A program made the position numbers and the translations under genes. A DNA stretch of 64,000 nucleotides from Leptasterias polaris (taxonomy: Eukaryota; Echinodermata; Asteroidea; Forcipulatida; Asteriidae). Where the stretch lies: contig JAZGTN010000064.1 of the NCBI GenBank assembly GCA_037783415.1, positions 620,001 through 684,000 on the forward strand, in the 5' to 3' direction. Position 1 is the stretch's first letter; every line of letters begins with the position of its first letter. Below are positions 34,617 through 45,357 of this stretch, piece by piece. The notes under the pieces are model-generated. The model had not been told where the DNA came from, did no database searches, and worked only from the letters and a program-made list of their open reading frames with translations.

Positions 34617-36416
34617 CCTATATATAATTGTGCCTCCTGGTGGCGCTGCAAGAGACTGTGCATCATGGTACAGTTCAAAAACTAATGACTTTTTCAGTGG
34701 CACTCTTGTCCATGTACTTGTGAAATGATGACAGACGTATGATGTTGTTTTTGTGTGGTTGAAGTGTCATTGTGAATCGAAAATAACCCCTAAGTTCCGA
34801 GCTTCCGAGGGAGCTATCAGAGCAAGTTACCGATGGAAATGTATGGCACATTATTAATGTTATACACCGTTTTCAAGTTTTCTCAACGTGATTTGTTTCT
34901 TGTAATGTGTCACTTCGTGTAACGTTACTCTCTATTGTGTGATCCATAACTATGTCACTTCTAGAAATCTCACACATGTTAACAATTCAAAGATGAAACC
35001 GTCAATTTGGAAAAGGCCGTTCAGGCCAAATGAAAGGTATCAGTTAATAAACCTGCTAAATATTGACATGACTAGTGACAGATAAATCATACTCGACCAT
35101 TGTGTCACTCCGTAATTTATTGCCCAATCAGTATTGAAATGAACATTACAAGTGAATGCTTACAAATTAATTTATCATCAAGTTAGAAACACCAAGGACT
35201 CATGACCATGTATTTTGTTTTAATGTTAGAAACACCAAGGACTCATGACCATGTATTTTTGTTTAATGGTTTGGTGTTAAACAAAGATTTTTTGTCTTTG
35301 CCTCCTTTTTGCATAATTGTTGCTACTTATGAACTTTCAGGCTTGCGAAAGGCGATATATTAATCCGTTGTCATTACAAATATTATTGATATTACATATT
35401 TTAAGATAAACGGGCCAATTACCACTTTAATCACTACTACATGTACTCTGGTAAATTAACTCTTCTGTCATAAATTATGGCATATTATTATTTACTGTGA
35501 AAAAGGCATGCACACATAACTTCTGTTTAAAAAAGAAAAAAACAAAACAATGGGAAATGCCCGAAAGTAACAAACTTACTATTTCCAGCCAGTAATTCTA
35601 TTTGAATATTCGCCATGAAAATTTACTTTATTAATGAACACTAGTTAATTTTATCACCTTTTTCTTCCGAAACATTTCTCATCGTTAGAGAAGTTTACTC
35701 CTTCCCACTCAAAGTTTAAACAGGGAAGGATGTAACAATAATTATCTGTTTGGTTTAAATTTGGTGTGAGAGTTTGTTGATGTAATTTTACTTCTTGTGT
35801 TTACTGCTAGAGGAAGTTTCTCCCTTTTGATGGCTTATTATGTAACAGGTCCAGAAAAACCGTGTTCAGTAGACCACGGAGAGACAAGTGTCTAATATGT
35901 TCCCTTCCACTGTTTATTCCAACTTAATCTCTTGAAGCACCCTGGTACAAGTTCATTTCAAGGAATCGTCTGTAATAAACAACCCTCTTGTTTAATCCTT
36001 AATCCTCAAGTAGTGGTAATTAAGTCACCCATTAAATGTATTATAGTTTACAGATAGCAGCCGGTGTGTTCTCCCACCATCACTTCTTTGATTTTATGTA
36101 CTGGTGGTTTTTCATGTTTTTAAGTTTTGCCTGTTTCAACTTTCAACTTGTCATTACTGCTATGGACTCGATTTTAGAGCCATTTTGTTTTTAATTTGTA
36201 ACCTTCCTTGGTGTTTTGTTGTTTTTAGTGGTTTTTATAAATCCTGTTAGTTCAGTAGTGTTACTGTTGGTCTTGGTTTAGAATTCACTTGATTTATTGC
36301 TTTACATGGTTTTGCTTTTGGTCATCGCTTCATAATCAATAAAGTAATTTTTCATCGCTTTATAATCAATAAAGTAATTTTGTGCAAGCCCACCAACCAT
36401 GTGGATAATAATTTAG
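34617..36416. other. Gene-free AT-rich interior
   Basis: No recognisable gene. Contains two adjacent copies of a ~40-bp unit (GTTAGAAACACCAAGGACTC, 35,186-35,265) and two copies of a ~30-bp unit with CAATAAAGTAATTTT near 36,320-36,380, next to the LINE start. Confidence 0.6.
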
Positions 36417-36640
36417 GTAAATTTCGATCTCAAGAACTGGAGACCGATTAGCCTTTTAAATGTAGATTACAAACTGTTGGCCAAAGTTCTCACAAATAGG
36501 TTAAAAAAAGGCCATGCCTTTCATAATAGGTGACGAACAGACATGTGGTGTACCGGGGAGAAAAATTCACGACAACCTCACACTTTTGCGTGATAGCATA
36601 GATTATATTAATTGGAACAATAAGGAAGCAGCTATTTTAA

Positions 36641-37000
36641 AGGCCCTGTACACTATTGGTAAGATCGAAAAACACAAATGTTCACAGATTCACACATACT
36701 AACTTACATGATTTAAAGTAATTAATGGTAGAAAGGGTTCTTTAAAATATTTCTGCCTAAAATGCTATCGTTTCTGAGAAATGAGTAAAACAATAGTCTT
36801 TATCGCGCGCGATAATAAACTCGATGTTTGAAAAACAGAAAACACATAAGGTCTCTTTTCACTATTTTCTCGTAACCTCGATGACCAATTGAGCTCAAAT
36901 TTTCACAGGTTTGTTATTTCATGTATGTGGTTGATTACACAAAACATGAACACTGTCTGTGATTATTTTGTCAGCTCTGCCAATCCTGTATATAATACAT
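36641..37000. mobile_element. 360-bp TTAA-flanked MITE
   Basis: TTAA at 36,637-36,640 and 37,001-37,004. The left end AGGCCCTGTACACTATTGGT resembles a MITE family I associate with echinoderm DNA; the interior GAGCTCAAATTTTCACAGG also fits. The right end is degenerate. It splits the LINE RT between AAIL and SINQEKAFD. Confidence 0.7.
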
Positions 37001-37099
37001 TTAAGTATCAATCAGGAGAAGGCTTTCGATAGAATTAATTGGAATTATATGTTTACCATGCTTGAGAAAATGGGGATTCCCCCCAAATTAATTCAATTT

Positions 37100-37450
37100 A
37101 CAGCATTTAAAGTTGCATAAAAAGGTAAATATTTGAAAATGGCGGCCATTTTGGACGCCATCTTGGTTTTATATACTAATGGGTTCTAAAATTTCAAAAT
37201 AATGGTTTTATTGGATTCCTTGTGCCTCAAAACCTATATTTAGACACTTTATTTGTTTTTACAGCATATCTGGTTGCATAGGTATGATGAGATTTGAAAA
37301 TGGCGGCCATTTTGGACGCCATCTTGGATTTCGGAAAGAGCTCCAGGGGGATTTTAGGGAACTTTTAGTATGTCATTCTAGACACATTCCCGGACCTATC
37401 CTGAAAAAATCAGCTTGTTATGAGCTATATCCGGGTTAAAGCTTATGCTC
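37100..37450. repeat. Insertion with two ~158-bp tandem units
   Basis: Both units carry TTTACAGCAT, GTTGCATA and then GAAAATGGCGGCCATTTTGG followed by ACGCCATCTTGG (37,133-37,165 and 37,291-37,325). The block breaks the LINE coding between LIQF and the next RT motif. Exact ends unclear. Confidence 0.65.
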
Positions 37451-38050
37451 TTGGCCTATATCGGACAAAAAAGGGTGTCCCCTGTCTCCATTGTTATATG
37501 CAGTCTGTGCAGAAGGTTTAGGAACTCTAATTAGAATCAATAATGGTTGCATGGTATTCAGTGTCCAGGTGGAACTGAATGTGTTAAAATTATCCAGCAT
37601 GCCGATGATGCCACGGTTTTTATTTCTAAAGAAAGTGACTTGAAGTCATTACGGATGTTTTGTATAATTAATATTGTAAAGGTAGCGGATCTAAGGTAAA
37701 CACAAGTAAAACCTCGGGTCTATGGCTTGGCAAATAGAAGAACAGAATGGACAAGCCGTGTGGCTTCAACTGGAACAATAATAAATTGAAAATTTTGGGT
37801 CTTCTTTTTGGAAACAATGTTACACCGGCTGACAACTGGGACCCCGGAATAAGCAAACTTAAATGCATGTTAAATATGTTTAGACAGCGGGACCTGACTG
37901 ACTCTGACGGGCAAGGCCGTTATTGTGAACGTCATGGTCGGAAGCAGACTAAATTATGTGGGTAACATTGTCTCTTGCCCGGAAGAGTGTGTAAAGAAAA
38001 TAGAAAACATTATTTTTAGTTTTTACTGGTCAGGTAAACCGGACAAAATC

Positions 38051-38772
38051 TAGACTTGATTCAAGTCCCTTTCTCGTGCGAGGTTCCTAACGTAACGCGC
38101 CAGCATGCGCATGCAGCCCCAGAATACCAGTGCGCCCTCACCGACAAAATGTAGTTATTTATGCGGTGGCGATCAAGGGACTTGACGGGGTCGTTTCCTA
38201 CTCCACGCATTTGAATAGAAAAATCTCCCCAAATGGGGAGATGTACAAATCCAATGGGAGCGTGGAAGTGCCGCCCCTTTCATTTAGTATTCATCTTGCT
38301 CTGTGACGTTTGTATCATGTATCTATGGACGTAAGCATCTCCAGAATGGCTGCCGGGCGGAAGAGGGGGGTGGGTGTTTTAAGTCGCTGAATTGCATTTG
38401 TCAACAATTCAAAGTATGCATTTGCAAACAATACCAATCCCAATGTATACGTAATATTAACTTGAATTCAAATAAATTTGTAGTTTTTATATATATTCAT
38501 GCATTTCGATCCTCGACAAAGTACTTTACCACCCCCGCAAATAAAAAAATCAACGAGTCTTCTTTTTGAACGCGTTTGATTGGACAACAAGTAATGCGCC
38601 ATAACTTTGCATATTCGTAAGTGAATAAATTTACATATCAGGCAACTGCGGGTTCGTCAAGTCCCTGTCCCGCGCGCGGAACAGGTTGGGGAATGCAGAG
38701 CGCAAAATAATAGTTTTCTGACGATGAGGCAAGGAAGGGCCTTGCACGGGATTGGGACTTGAGTCAAGTCTA
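38051..38772. mobile_element. 722-bp TIR element with palindromic tips
   Basis: Tips TAGACTTGATTCAAGTCCC and GGGACTTGAGTCAAGTCTA, each tip near-palindromic. Flanked by GACAAAATC at 38,042-38,050 and 38,773-38,781. It splits the LINE between the codons for DK and KRATITGPR. Similar in size and tip structure to the element at 5,199-5,947. No transposase. Confidence 0.82.
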
Positions 38773-38983
38773 GACAAAATCAAGCGTGCCACTATCACCG
38801 GACCTCGATACATGGGAGGGACAGGTCTTTTGGACGTCAGGGTCACTCCAGGTTACGCAGTCTAAAACTGATGTGGTTGAGTAATTATATCAAAAGTAAT
38901 GGTAAATGGAAATCCTTCTTTAACTATTGGATCGAGAAACCCGGCGAAAGCCATAATCTTGGTTGGTATGTGTTTGGTAAAAC

Positions 38984-39891
38984 CAGTGTTGTATGACTCG
39001 AGTCCAGGACTCGGACTCGAGTCCGTCTCGAGTCACAATTTCGGTGACTCGGACTTGACTCGAGTCACGTCTGCAAAAGACTCGGACTCGGACTCGGACT
39101 CGACTATCATGACTCGGACTTGTCCCCGAGGACTCGTGACTCGAGTCACGTATTTTCACAAACAATACCTTTTTAAAATATTAAAAACAATTCCGATGAT
39201 CCGATCGTCATTCCCGGAGTGCCCATGGAGTTAACGTCTAGCACAATAAATAAGTACACTGTCGTATGGTGTTGCAAGTAATAGTGTTCGTGATTATTGT
39301 GTAGATGGCCGGCCATCTACGTACAGCGCGTGTATGTTCGATTCGTACATGTATGTTCAATACGCATAATAACACTGGGATGCACGACACCAGTATAATG
39401 CTGGTATTCTGTCAACGTTAACACCATAGCCACTGCTTGTGCTTGGTGCATATTACCAGGGAAATGGCATGTCTGGTACCTGTAAAACACAGCCTGCATA
39501 TTGCACTGTGATGGCTGTGTGTAATTGTTTGCACCAGTTTCTACACATGGTCGACACACACACACGACGTCAAGTTTGGTCACGTCACTAGTAAAAAGTA
39601 GTACAACATTTTTGTAATCATGGCATCTGCCGTTCCGCCCCGTATTGTTTCTTTTGGTTATACCAACTTTAACAAAAACTTTAACAGAACTTTGTTTAAA
39701 ATAAATGTGTTTTATTTTGTCATTTCCAATTCTTATTTTACGACATTTGGTTTGCAATCAATATTTAAACAAGTGACTCGTGACTCGGAATCGGACTCGG
39801 ACCAAGTGACTCGTGACTCGGACTCGGACTCGACCCAAGTGACTTGAGACTCGGACTCGGACTCGACACAGGTGACTCGACTACAACACTG
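38984..39891. mobile_element. 908-bp hAT-type non-autonomous element
   Basis: Ends CAGTGTTGTA and TACAACACTG, flanked by an exact 8-bp duplication GGTAAAAC (38,976-38,983 and 39,892-39,899). The 8-bp duplication and CAGTG tip are hAT hallmarks. Inside both tips are arrays of GACTCGAGTC / GGACTCGGACTC motifs (38,995-39,150 and 39,770-39,880). It interrupts the LINE inside the codons for GKT. Confidence 0.9.
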
Positions 39892-40139
39892 GGTAAAACC
39901 AAGAAAAAGTCACTGCAGACCACTCCCATATATATGGACCTTTTTGCAGCCTACGAAAAATCAGGGGGTGTTTTCAGACCAGAATTCACCTCAGTTTTGG
40001 AAGTAATGAATATCCCTCTCTGGCATAATTCAGTGGTTACGATTAATAAGGATAAAGATTTAGCGAGTCCTGTTTTAACAAAGAATAACATCATCAAATT
40101 TCAACATGTTGTTAAAAATAACAGACTAATTACCTTTAA

Positions 40140-41115
40140 AGGCACCTGGAAATAGATTTTTTTTTTTTTTTAAATATAAGAGTATATGTATATTAACAAT
40201 AAAACAATTTTTTGAGTAATTGTTTGTTAGTATTTATATGTTAAAAAAATAGATAAAGTTGTTTGGGGGCGACTCCGCCCATCCCTTTTTGTGACGTCAA
40301 TCGAGGAAGACTTCGCCTCGATTGAACATCGACCCCACTCGAACTTGCCTGCATTTACGTTGTATATACACGTGCAAGTAGTGAGATTGTACGTTTCGTT
40401 TGGTTATCCAAAAGGGGGGTTTTTCTTGCATTTTTCCAGCGAAAATTGCTGCTGGATGCAGCAAAACGACTAAAGATGGGGTCAGCCAGCATTTTTTTCC
40501 TGCAGATCCCAAATATAGGCAGTTACGGGCATCGAAAATTAGGCTAACGAGGGCAAAGTGGTCCGGTCCGACGTCGTTTTCAGCGCTATGCAGCGAACAC
40601 TTGGATAGCCCGGGGATTTTTTCGTTGGTAGTAGTGTGCAAGGGAAGTTGCAGTGAAGCTTAGGTTACCAGCGAAATGTTTCTGGTGGAAAAACAATACC
40701 TCGTATTATCCGTGTTCTCGTTATGACCATGCTCGTATCTTCCGTTTTTAAGACATTGAAACGCGCATGGGACAGTTCGGGACCGGTGAAAAACCTCGTA
40801 TAAACTGGCGTCTCGTATATAAGTCGACTGTACACTGTCCTAGGATTGCATTGGGTGGTGACGTCCGAATACGAAAACGCATCATACTGATCAGGTACCC
40901 AGACGTAATGTACGGGGCCAGACTACACATTTTCTCCTGCCTCGATTGACGTCACGAACAGCGCCATGTAAAGGGGGGCCTATTTTTTAATTTGTAATTA
41001 AAAGAAAAATACAATTTTTTAACCTTAGCAAATTGTTTATTCACATTCCACTCATAAAAATGTATATATTAATGACAAAAGCTTTATTTTGAAAAAATAC
41101 CACTGCCAGGTGCCT
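40140..41115. mobile_element. 976-bp TTAA-flanked element with a THAP-like exon
   Basis: Tips AGGCACCTGG and CCAGGTGCCT, flanked by TTAA (40,136-40,139 and 41,116-41,119). It interrupts the LINE between ITFK and ELAKK. TTAA target choice is shared by piggyBac and Kolobok elements; the AGG tip and THAP-like coding favour a Kolobok-type relic (family knowledge plus inference). Confidence 0.85.
40400..40663 (+). pseudogene. Degenerate THAP-type zinc finger fragment
   Basis: The frame reads GCSKTTKDGVSQHFFPADPK, YRQLRASKIRLTRAKWSGPT and SFSALCSEHLDSPGIFSL. This follows the C2CH THAP order: first Cys region, Phe-Pro, a Trp in the middle, then C-x2-H (CSEH) and a terminal aromatic. The first Cys of the leading pair is replaced by Ala (AAGCS), and there is no transposase downstream. 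THAP domains bind DNA and are found at the N-terminus of P-type and some Kolobok transposases as well as host proteins. Confidence 0.65.
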
Positions 41116-42232
41116 TTAAGGAATTGGCTAAGAAGTGTAAAATTAATCGTATCAGTGCTGGACGCATAGCTAAACGTCTTGAACAAAACATCAATCCTGT
41201 CCTCTTCAAAGAAAAACGTTGTGGGCCTAATAACCATCCAAGCAGGTGGCTGAAGTTCCAATATTGAAATTGACGATGGGGATCAGGGTTTGGTACCCTT
41301 TTCTAAAGTTACCACGAAATTAATGTACAAATCATTGAAGGTCAAAGAATTTGTTTTTCCAAAAGCACAGGAAAAGTGGGCCTCGATTTTAGGCCTCACT
41401 GAAGTTCGACTGGGCCAATATTTGGACCAAATTAAACATGAACAATATTATGGACGCCAAAGACAAGGATACCCTTTTTAGACTTTATCACAGGATTCTG
41501 CCAACCCGAGATAAACTTAAACGCATGAAAATCATAGATACAGTCGACTGTCCTTTCTGTAAATCCGACACTGAAACTGTCGAACACTTGTTTCTATACT
41601 GTAATGAGGTAGTTGAACCCTGGTTATACGTCGAATTTTTAATTAGGAAACAAACTGGCTGCCGTTTCTTTTGTCTCAGTGATTGTATAAGAATTTTATG
41701 TATGAATTTGTCATTTGTATCTATGATAATTGTTGGCATGATGATCAATGTTATTTGGAGAATCCGGTGTGATCTGGTCTTCAATGAGGACAACGTTTTC
41801 ACAAACACAAACATTATCAAGACCTGCAAAGAAACTCTCAGATCATTTCTACTAAGGGAGAGGACTATAGGCTCCAAACAAGTAATTTTAACAAATTGTA
41901 CAAATTCCTGTGTACTTTCAATGAAGACGAGAGTCCAAAATTTATGTTCTGATCAAAATCGAATTTTGTCACCTCTCATATCTGTCCTTTGTGTACGCCT
42001 TAATTTGCTTTTTTCATGTTTTGATCTTGCCTTTGTTTGATATGTAATATCAACTTTTGTTCATTGTCCTTTAGTTTCTAGTAACCTATATGTACTTGTG
42101 TACTGATCTATCAGTAATTGCTTTAATGTTCCATAGGAGATGTATATACTTGTAATTACTTGAGTTGAATAAACGGAGTCTATAAACACTCAAAATAAAA
42201 AAAAATAAAAAAATAAAAATAATAATAATTAA

Positions 42233-42535
42233 GGTAGTATTTTTCCTACGATGCTGCTGTTGACATTGCTTTATTTTACAGGCTAGTAGGCATGGTAGGG
42301 AGGCCGAGGTAGTAAAAACTAATACTTGACATGTTTTTACAATTAAAATGATATTGTTGAGATGACACGGCAAGCAGGGATTGATCAAACTATACACATC
42401 TGCCATCTAGAATCTCGATAACCTCATCAGACTCACTTCGAATACGAGTATGGCGGAAATAATCAAAGAGCGCCACCAATTGACAGAAAAGTGAAGAACG
42501 TTTTGGCGAAATATTGAAGGTCCAAATCAATTGAA
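42233..42535. other. Gene-free spacer before the right array
   Basis: From 42,380 to 42,535 this sequence (GATCAAACTATACACATCTG onward) is repeated at 42,860-43,015 with one or two differences, part of a ~480-bp duplication of the right subterminal region. Confidence 0.75.
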
Positions 42536-43280
42536 AAACAGGCGACGCGACGGACGACGCGACGGCACGACGCGACGGACGACGGGCGACGCGACGGCAC
42601 GACGCGACGGACGACGGGCGACGCGACGGCACGACACGACGAACGACGGACGACGGACGACGCGACGGACGACGCGACGGGCGACGCGACGGACGACGCG
42701 ACGGACGATGCGACGGCACGACGCGACGGACAACGGCAAGACGCGACGGACGACATAAGTCAAAACCACCATTCAAATCAATTGAAAAACAGGCGACGCC
42801 GCGGGCGACGGCACGACGCGACGCACGACGCGACGGACGACGGAATAGGCGATTTGATTGATCAAACTATACACATCTGCCATCTAGAATCTCGATAACC
42901 TCATCAGACTCACTTCGAATACGAGTATGGCGGAGATAATCAAAGAGCGCCACCAATTGACAGAAAAGTGAAGAACGTTTTGGCGAAATATTGAAGGTCC
43001 AAATCAATTGAAAAACAGGCGACGCGACGGACGACGCGACGGCACGACGCGACGGACGACGGGCGACGGACGATGCGACGGCACGACGCGACGGACGACG
43101 GCAAGACGCGACGGACGACATAAGTCAAAACCACCATTCAAATCAATTGAAAAACAGGCGACGCGGCGGGCGACGGCACGACGCGACGCACGACGCGAGG
43201 GGCGACGGCACGACGCGACGCACGACGCGACGGACGACGGAATAGGCGACGCGACGGCACGACGCGACGCATATCTGTCG
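42536..43280 (-). repeat. Right CGTCG-rich subterminal arrays, segmentally duplicated
   Basis: Mirror image of the left array (GACGCGACGGACGACG-type). Separated into blocks by CAATTGAAAAACAGGCGACG (42,530, 42,780, 43,008, 43,145) and by two copies of a ~155-bp unique segment (42,380 and 42,860). This indicates unequal exchange within the end region. Confidence 0.93.
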
Positions 43281-43302
43281 CCTTTAGAACACCATACAAC
43301 GG

Positions 43303-44100
43303 ACATCAAATCTGGGCGGTGTCACATCACATGCGCAGGCGCATAACATTATGTTGTTGGATGGTCTGTCAGTTGTCGGGTTTTTAAACGATTGCAAACC
43401 ACCAATGATCGTTGCAACTCTATCGTCCTTAATGCCAAAACATCAAACTAAAACTGCTTAGGACTTTATTGTTGCAACTATGTCAAAAAGACTTAACAGA
43501 GGCAAAACACTTGAAATGATGACTGGCAATTTGATAAGTCCACTCTCTCTCGTAAAATAACCAAAACGAAAAATTGAAAACGAGAGAATGGATTTTCTTC
43601 AACAAAAAGCCACTAAAAGTCAACAGTTTGTCTATACTCTGTCTGACAACAAATTGTCTTTGTTGGAAACGATTGCTCTAGGACGAGGTTTGTACCACCT
43701 CTGTTGGACTATACCACACACAAAGAGCTTCAAAGACAAAACATTTCGGGCTAGATTACAAGTTTCAACCCATGATAACTCAAAGATTTGGATGAACGGT
43801 ACTTGCAAATCCTGCTTGAATTACTAGTGGGAACAACAGTCGGGTACACAACTTAAAAGAACAGCATGGCTCGAATCAAAGTTGAGATTACGTAAGCTAT
43901 AAACAAACAAAAACACTAATCTCTCTTAGTCTCTTTGCCTACATAAGTTATACAGGGATCACACTTCGTTGCAAAACATTACTAGAAAGGATGTAAAAGC
44001 TAAAAATGGTGACTGATAAAGTGCAGCTTATAAAATGCACAGAAAATATGTTTTGAGCCCCTCCATTAAAGGAACAAACAAAAGAGGCTCAACATATTAT
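43303..44100 (+). other. Unassigned region with a coding-like ORF
   Basis: Frame at 43,478-43,830 reads SKRLNRGKTLEMMTGNLISP, a stop, then MDFLQQKATKSQQFVYTLSD, NKLSLLETIALGRGLYHLCW and TIPHTKSFKDKTFRARLQVS. The amino-acid pattern looks protein-like, but I recognise no family. It may be the continuation of the decayed coding region at 32,743-34,232, now separated by the 9.06-kb insertion. Confidence 0.3.
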
Positions 44101-44820
44101 CACCGGATAAAGTTTTTTTTTAGTGAGTTCTAACATCCCTTTCCTCATCACCCCAAACAACCCTACCCCTTCTCTAACAAACCCACCCTCCCTTTCTTCC
44201 GTGAAGATGCATAAAAACATCAAAGATTGGGTCAGTTTTAACCATCGCTTTGACTGTTTGAAAAAAACGGAGCTCCAAAAACAACATCCAAACAGTCATG
44301 GGATGATTTATTAACAGAGACCACACAGAAAACATGTGTTTTCCTTTTCAACCTCTCCCGTTCTCTGCCCTTTTTCGTTTGCTGGCTACCACCCGATCCA
44401 GCTTCGAATTTCCCGCACCATCATACACACAGCGCTACATGGGCTGTTTCTCACGCCCTCCATCCTATCTCCCCCCCACCCCCTTTAACCAACACCTGTT
44501 TTCCCTTTGGCCCCCTCTAAACCCCCCCACCAATCACTTTAAGAACTATACACTTGACGCCCCTTGCGTTTTTTAAAGCTTTAGTCTCCATACTTGATTC
44601 TCCATCAACATGGGAGAATTGTTAAATATTCAACCTAAAGTTTTTTGAACACTTTGAGTGCATTCCGGTCCTAATATTTTCCTTGCATGCCCGTCTCTAA
44701 AACTCTCTATATGATGCACATATCTAATACCATCAACATGTTTTTTTGTGGTCATACAAGTCTCATCTCATGGTCTGATACACAGCTGCATGTATGATTC
44801 GCTTTTCCCCTTACACACAT
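44101..44820 (+). repeat. 720-bp direct repeat, copy 2
   Basis: Near-identical to 32,014-32,742. At its right edge it joins a satellite monomer mid-unit (ATACTTTGTCACAGTAAATT). The copies differ by the C-run length and a few substitutions. Confidence 0.92.
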
Positions 44821-45235
44821 ATACTTTGTCACAGTAAATTCGCATACGGGCTGTATTAGGCAATTGTGTAATTATTTGGGCTGAGTTAATTAGTGGGTTA
44901 ATTAATTGGGGGCGCCCAGGCATAATGGTTTGGGATGTATTGAAGACATCTGTGAAGAAAAACCTGAAGAATTTATCATTTTTCGATGACAACTTTTCAA
45001 ATGAAATTTAAGTAGTTGCGTGTTTAACCATAGACTTTGTTACAGTACTTTCGCAAACGGGCTATATTTTGCATTTGTTTAATTAGCTGGGCTGAGTTAT
45101 TTAGTGGGTTAATTAATTGGGGGCGCCTAGGCATAATGGTTTGGGATATAAGGAAGACAACTGTGAAGAAAAAATGAAGATTTTATGTTTTTTCGATGAC
45201 AACTTTTCAAATGAAAATTCGAGAATTCGCGATTT
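44821..45235 (-). repeat. Two inverted satellite monomers near the right end
   Basis: Same ~212-bp monomer, reversed, ending at AAATTCGAGAATTCGCG, which is also the junction motif in the 3.0-kb element (48,583-48,600 and 50,905-50,925). Confidence 0.9.
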
Positions 45236-45357
45236 CGTTCACACTGTCAACGACCGTCATAGGCCGTCGTTTTTTGAAATTTGGTGCTGGCACTAAATTT
45301 ATCGCCAGCAACAAATTTGGTGCTGGCACCAAATTTAGTGCTCACTTCAGTCTGGTG

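Larger units (their letters stand above)
36417..42232 (+). mobile_element. Tx1/L1-like LINE ORF2, 5'-truncated and cut by nested insertions
   Basis: Starts within RT at NWRPISLLNVDYKLLAKVL and DEQTCGVPGRKIHDNLTLL, then NQEKAFDRINWNYMFTMLEK (37,010-37,090), VSPVS...LYAVCAEGLGTLI in broken frames (37,455-37,530), NNNKLKILGLLFGNNVTPAD (37,750-37,960), ATITGPRYMGGTGLLDV (38,780-38,850), EKPGESHNLGWYVFGKT (to 38,983), KKKSLQTTPIYMDLFAAYEK (39,900 on) and ELAKKCKINRISAGRIAKRL (41,118 on). The C-terminal zinc-binding segment LFRLYHRILPTRDKL, CPFCKSDTETVEHLFLYC ends near 41,640. AATAAA at 42,167 and an A-rich tail to 42,232. Coding pieces line up across each insertion once one target copy is discounted. 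Dead copy. Confidence 0.88.
34239..43296. mobile_element. 9.06-kb element with TATGGTGTTC ends and CGTCG subterminal arrays
   Basis: Ends TATGGTGTTCTAAAGGCGAC (left) and its complement (right, to 43,296), followed by ACAGATGTGCGTCGCGTCG or ACAGATATGCGTCGCG. Flanked by CAACGG direct repeats at 34,233-34,238 and 43,297-43,302 (6-bp target duplication). Subterminal arrays of CGTCG-type repeats occupy 34,258-34,616 and 42,536-43,280, in mirror orientation and both punctuated by CAATTGAAAAACAGGCGACG. The interior contains a Tx1-like LINE and gene-free DNA but no recognisable transposase, so non-autonomous as it stands. Superfamily not assigned. Confidence 0.75.
25825..45357. mobile_element. Composite ~19.5-kb inverted-repeat-bounded structure
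   Basis: Left end CACCAGACTGAAGTGAGCAC plus AAATTTGGTGCCAGCACC (25,825-25,868) is mirrored at 45,311-45,357 (ending CACTTCAGTCTGGTG). Inside each end is GTCAACGACCGTCAT and then ~212-bp satellite monomers in opposite orientation on the two sides. The interior holds a 1.3-kb core, two 720-bp direct repeats, a complete nested 9.06-kb element and degraded coding-like DNA. No clear target duplication is seen, so the two ends could also belong to separate copies. Family unknown. Confidence 0.55.

Noticed and set aside
34263..34728. Arg-rich ORFs (RRVVPSRRPSRRP and reverse-strand ATRRTTRR types), also at 42,390-43,346 and 54,205-55,373
   Set aside because: They are translations of CGTCG-type tandem repeats in several frames on both strands, so openness comes from the repeat and not from coding selection.
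32014..44820. Calling the 720-bp repeats an LTR retrotransposon
   Set aside because: Ends are not TG...CA, no primer-binding site, no gag-pol, and no clean target duplication; kept only as a finding.
25825..45357. Polinton/Maverick or a virus-derived large transposon
   Set aside because: No polymerase B, integrase, ATPase, protease or capsid motifs could be recognised in the interior.
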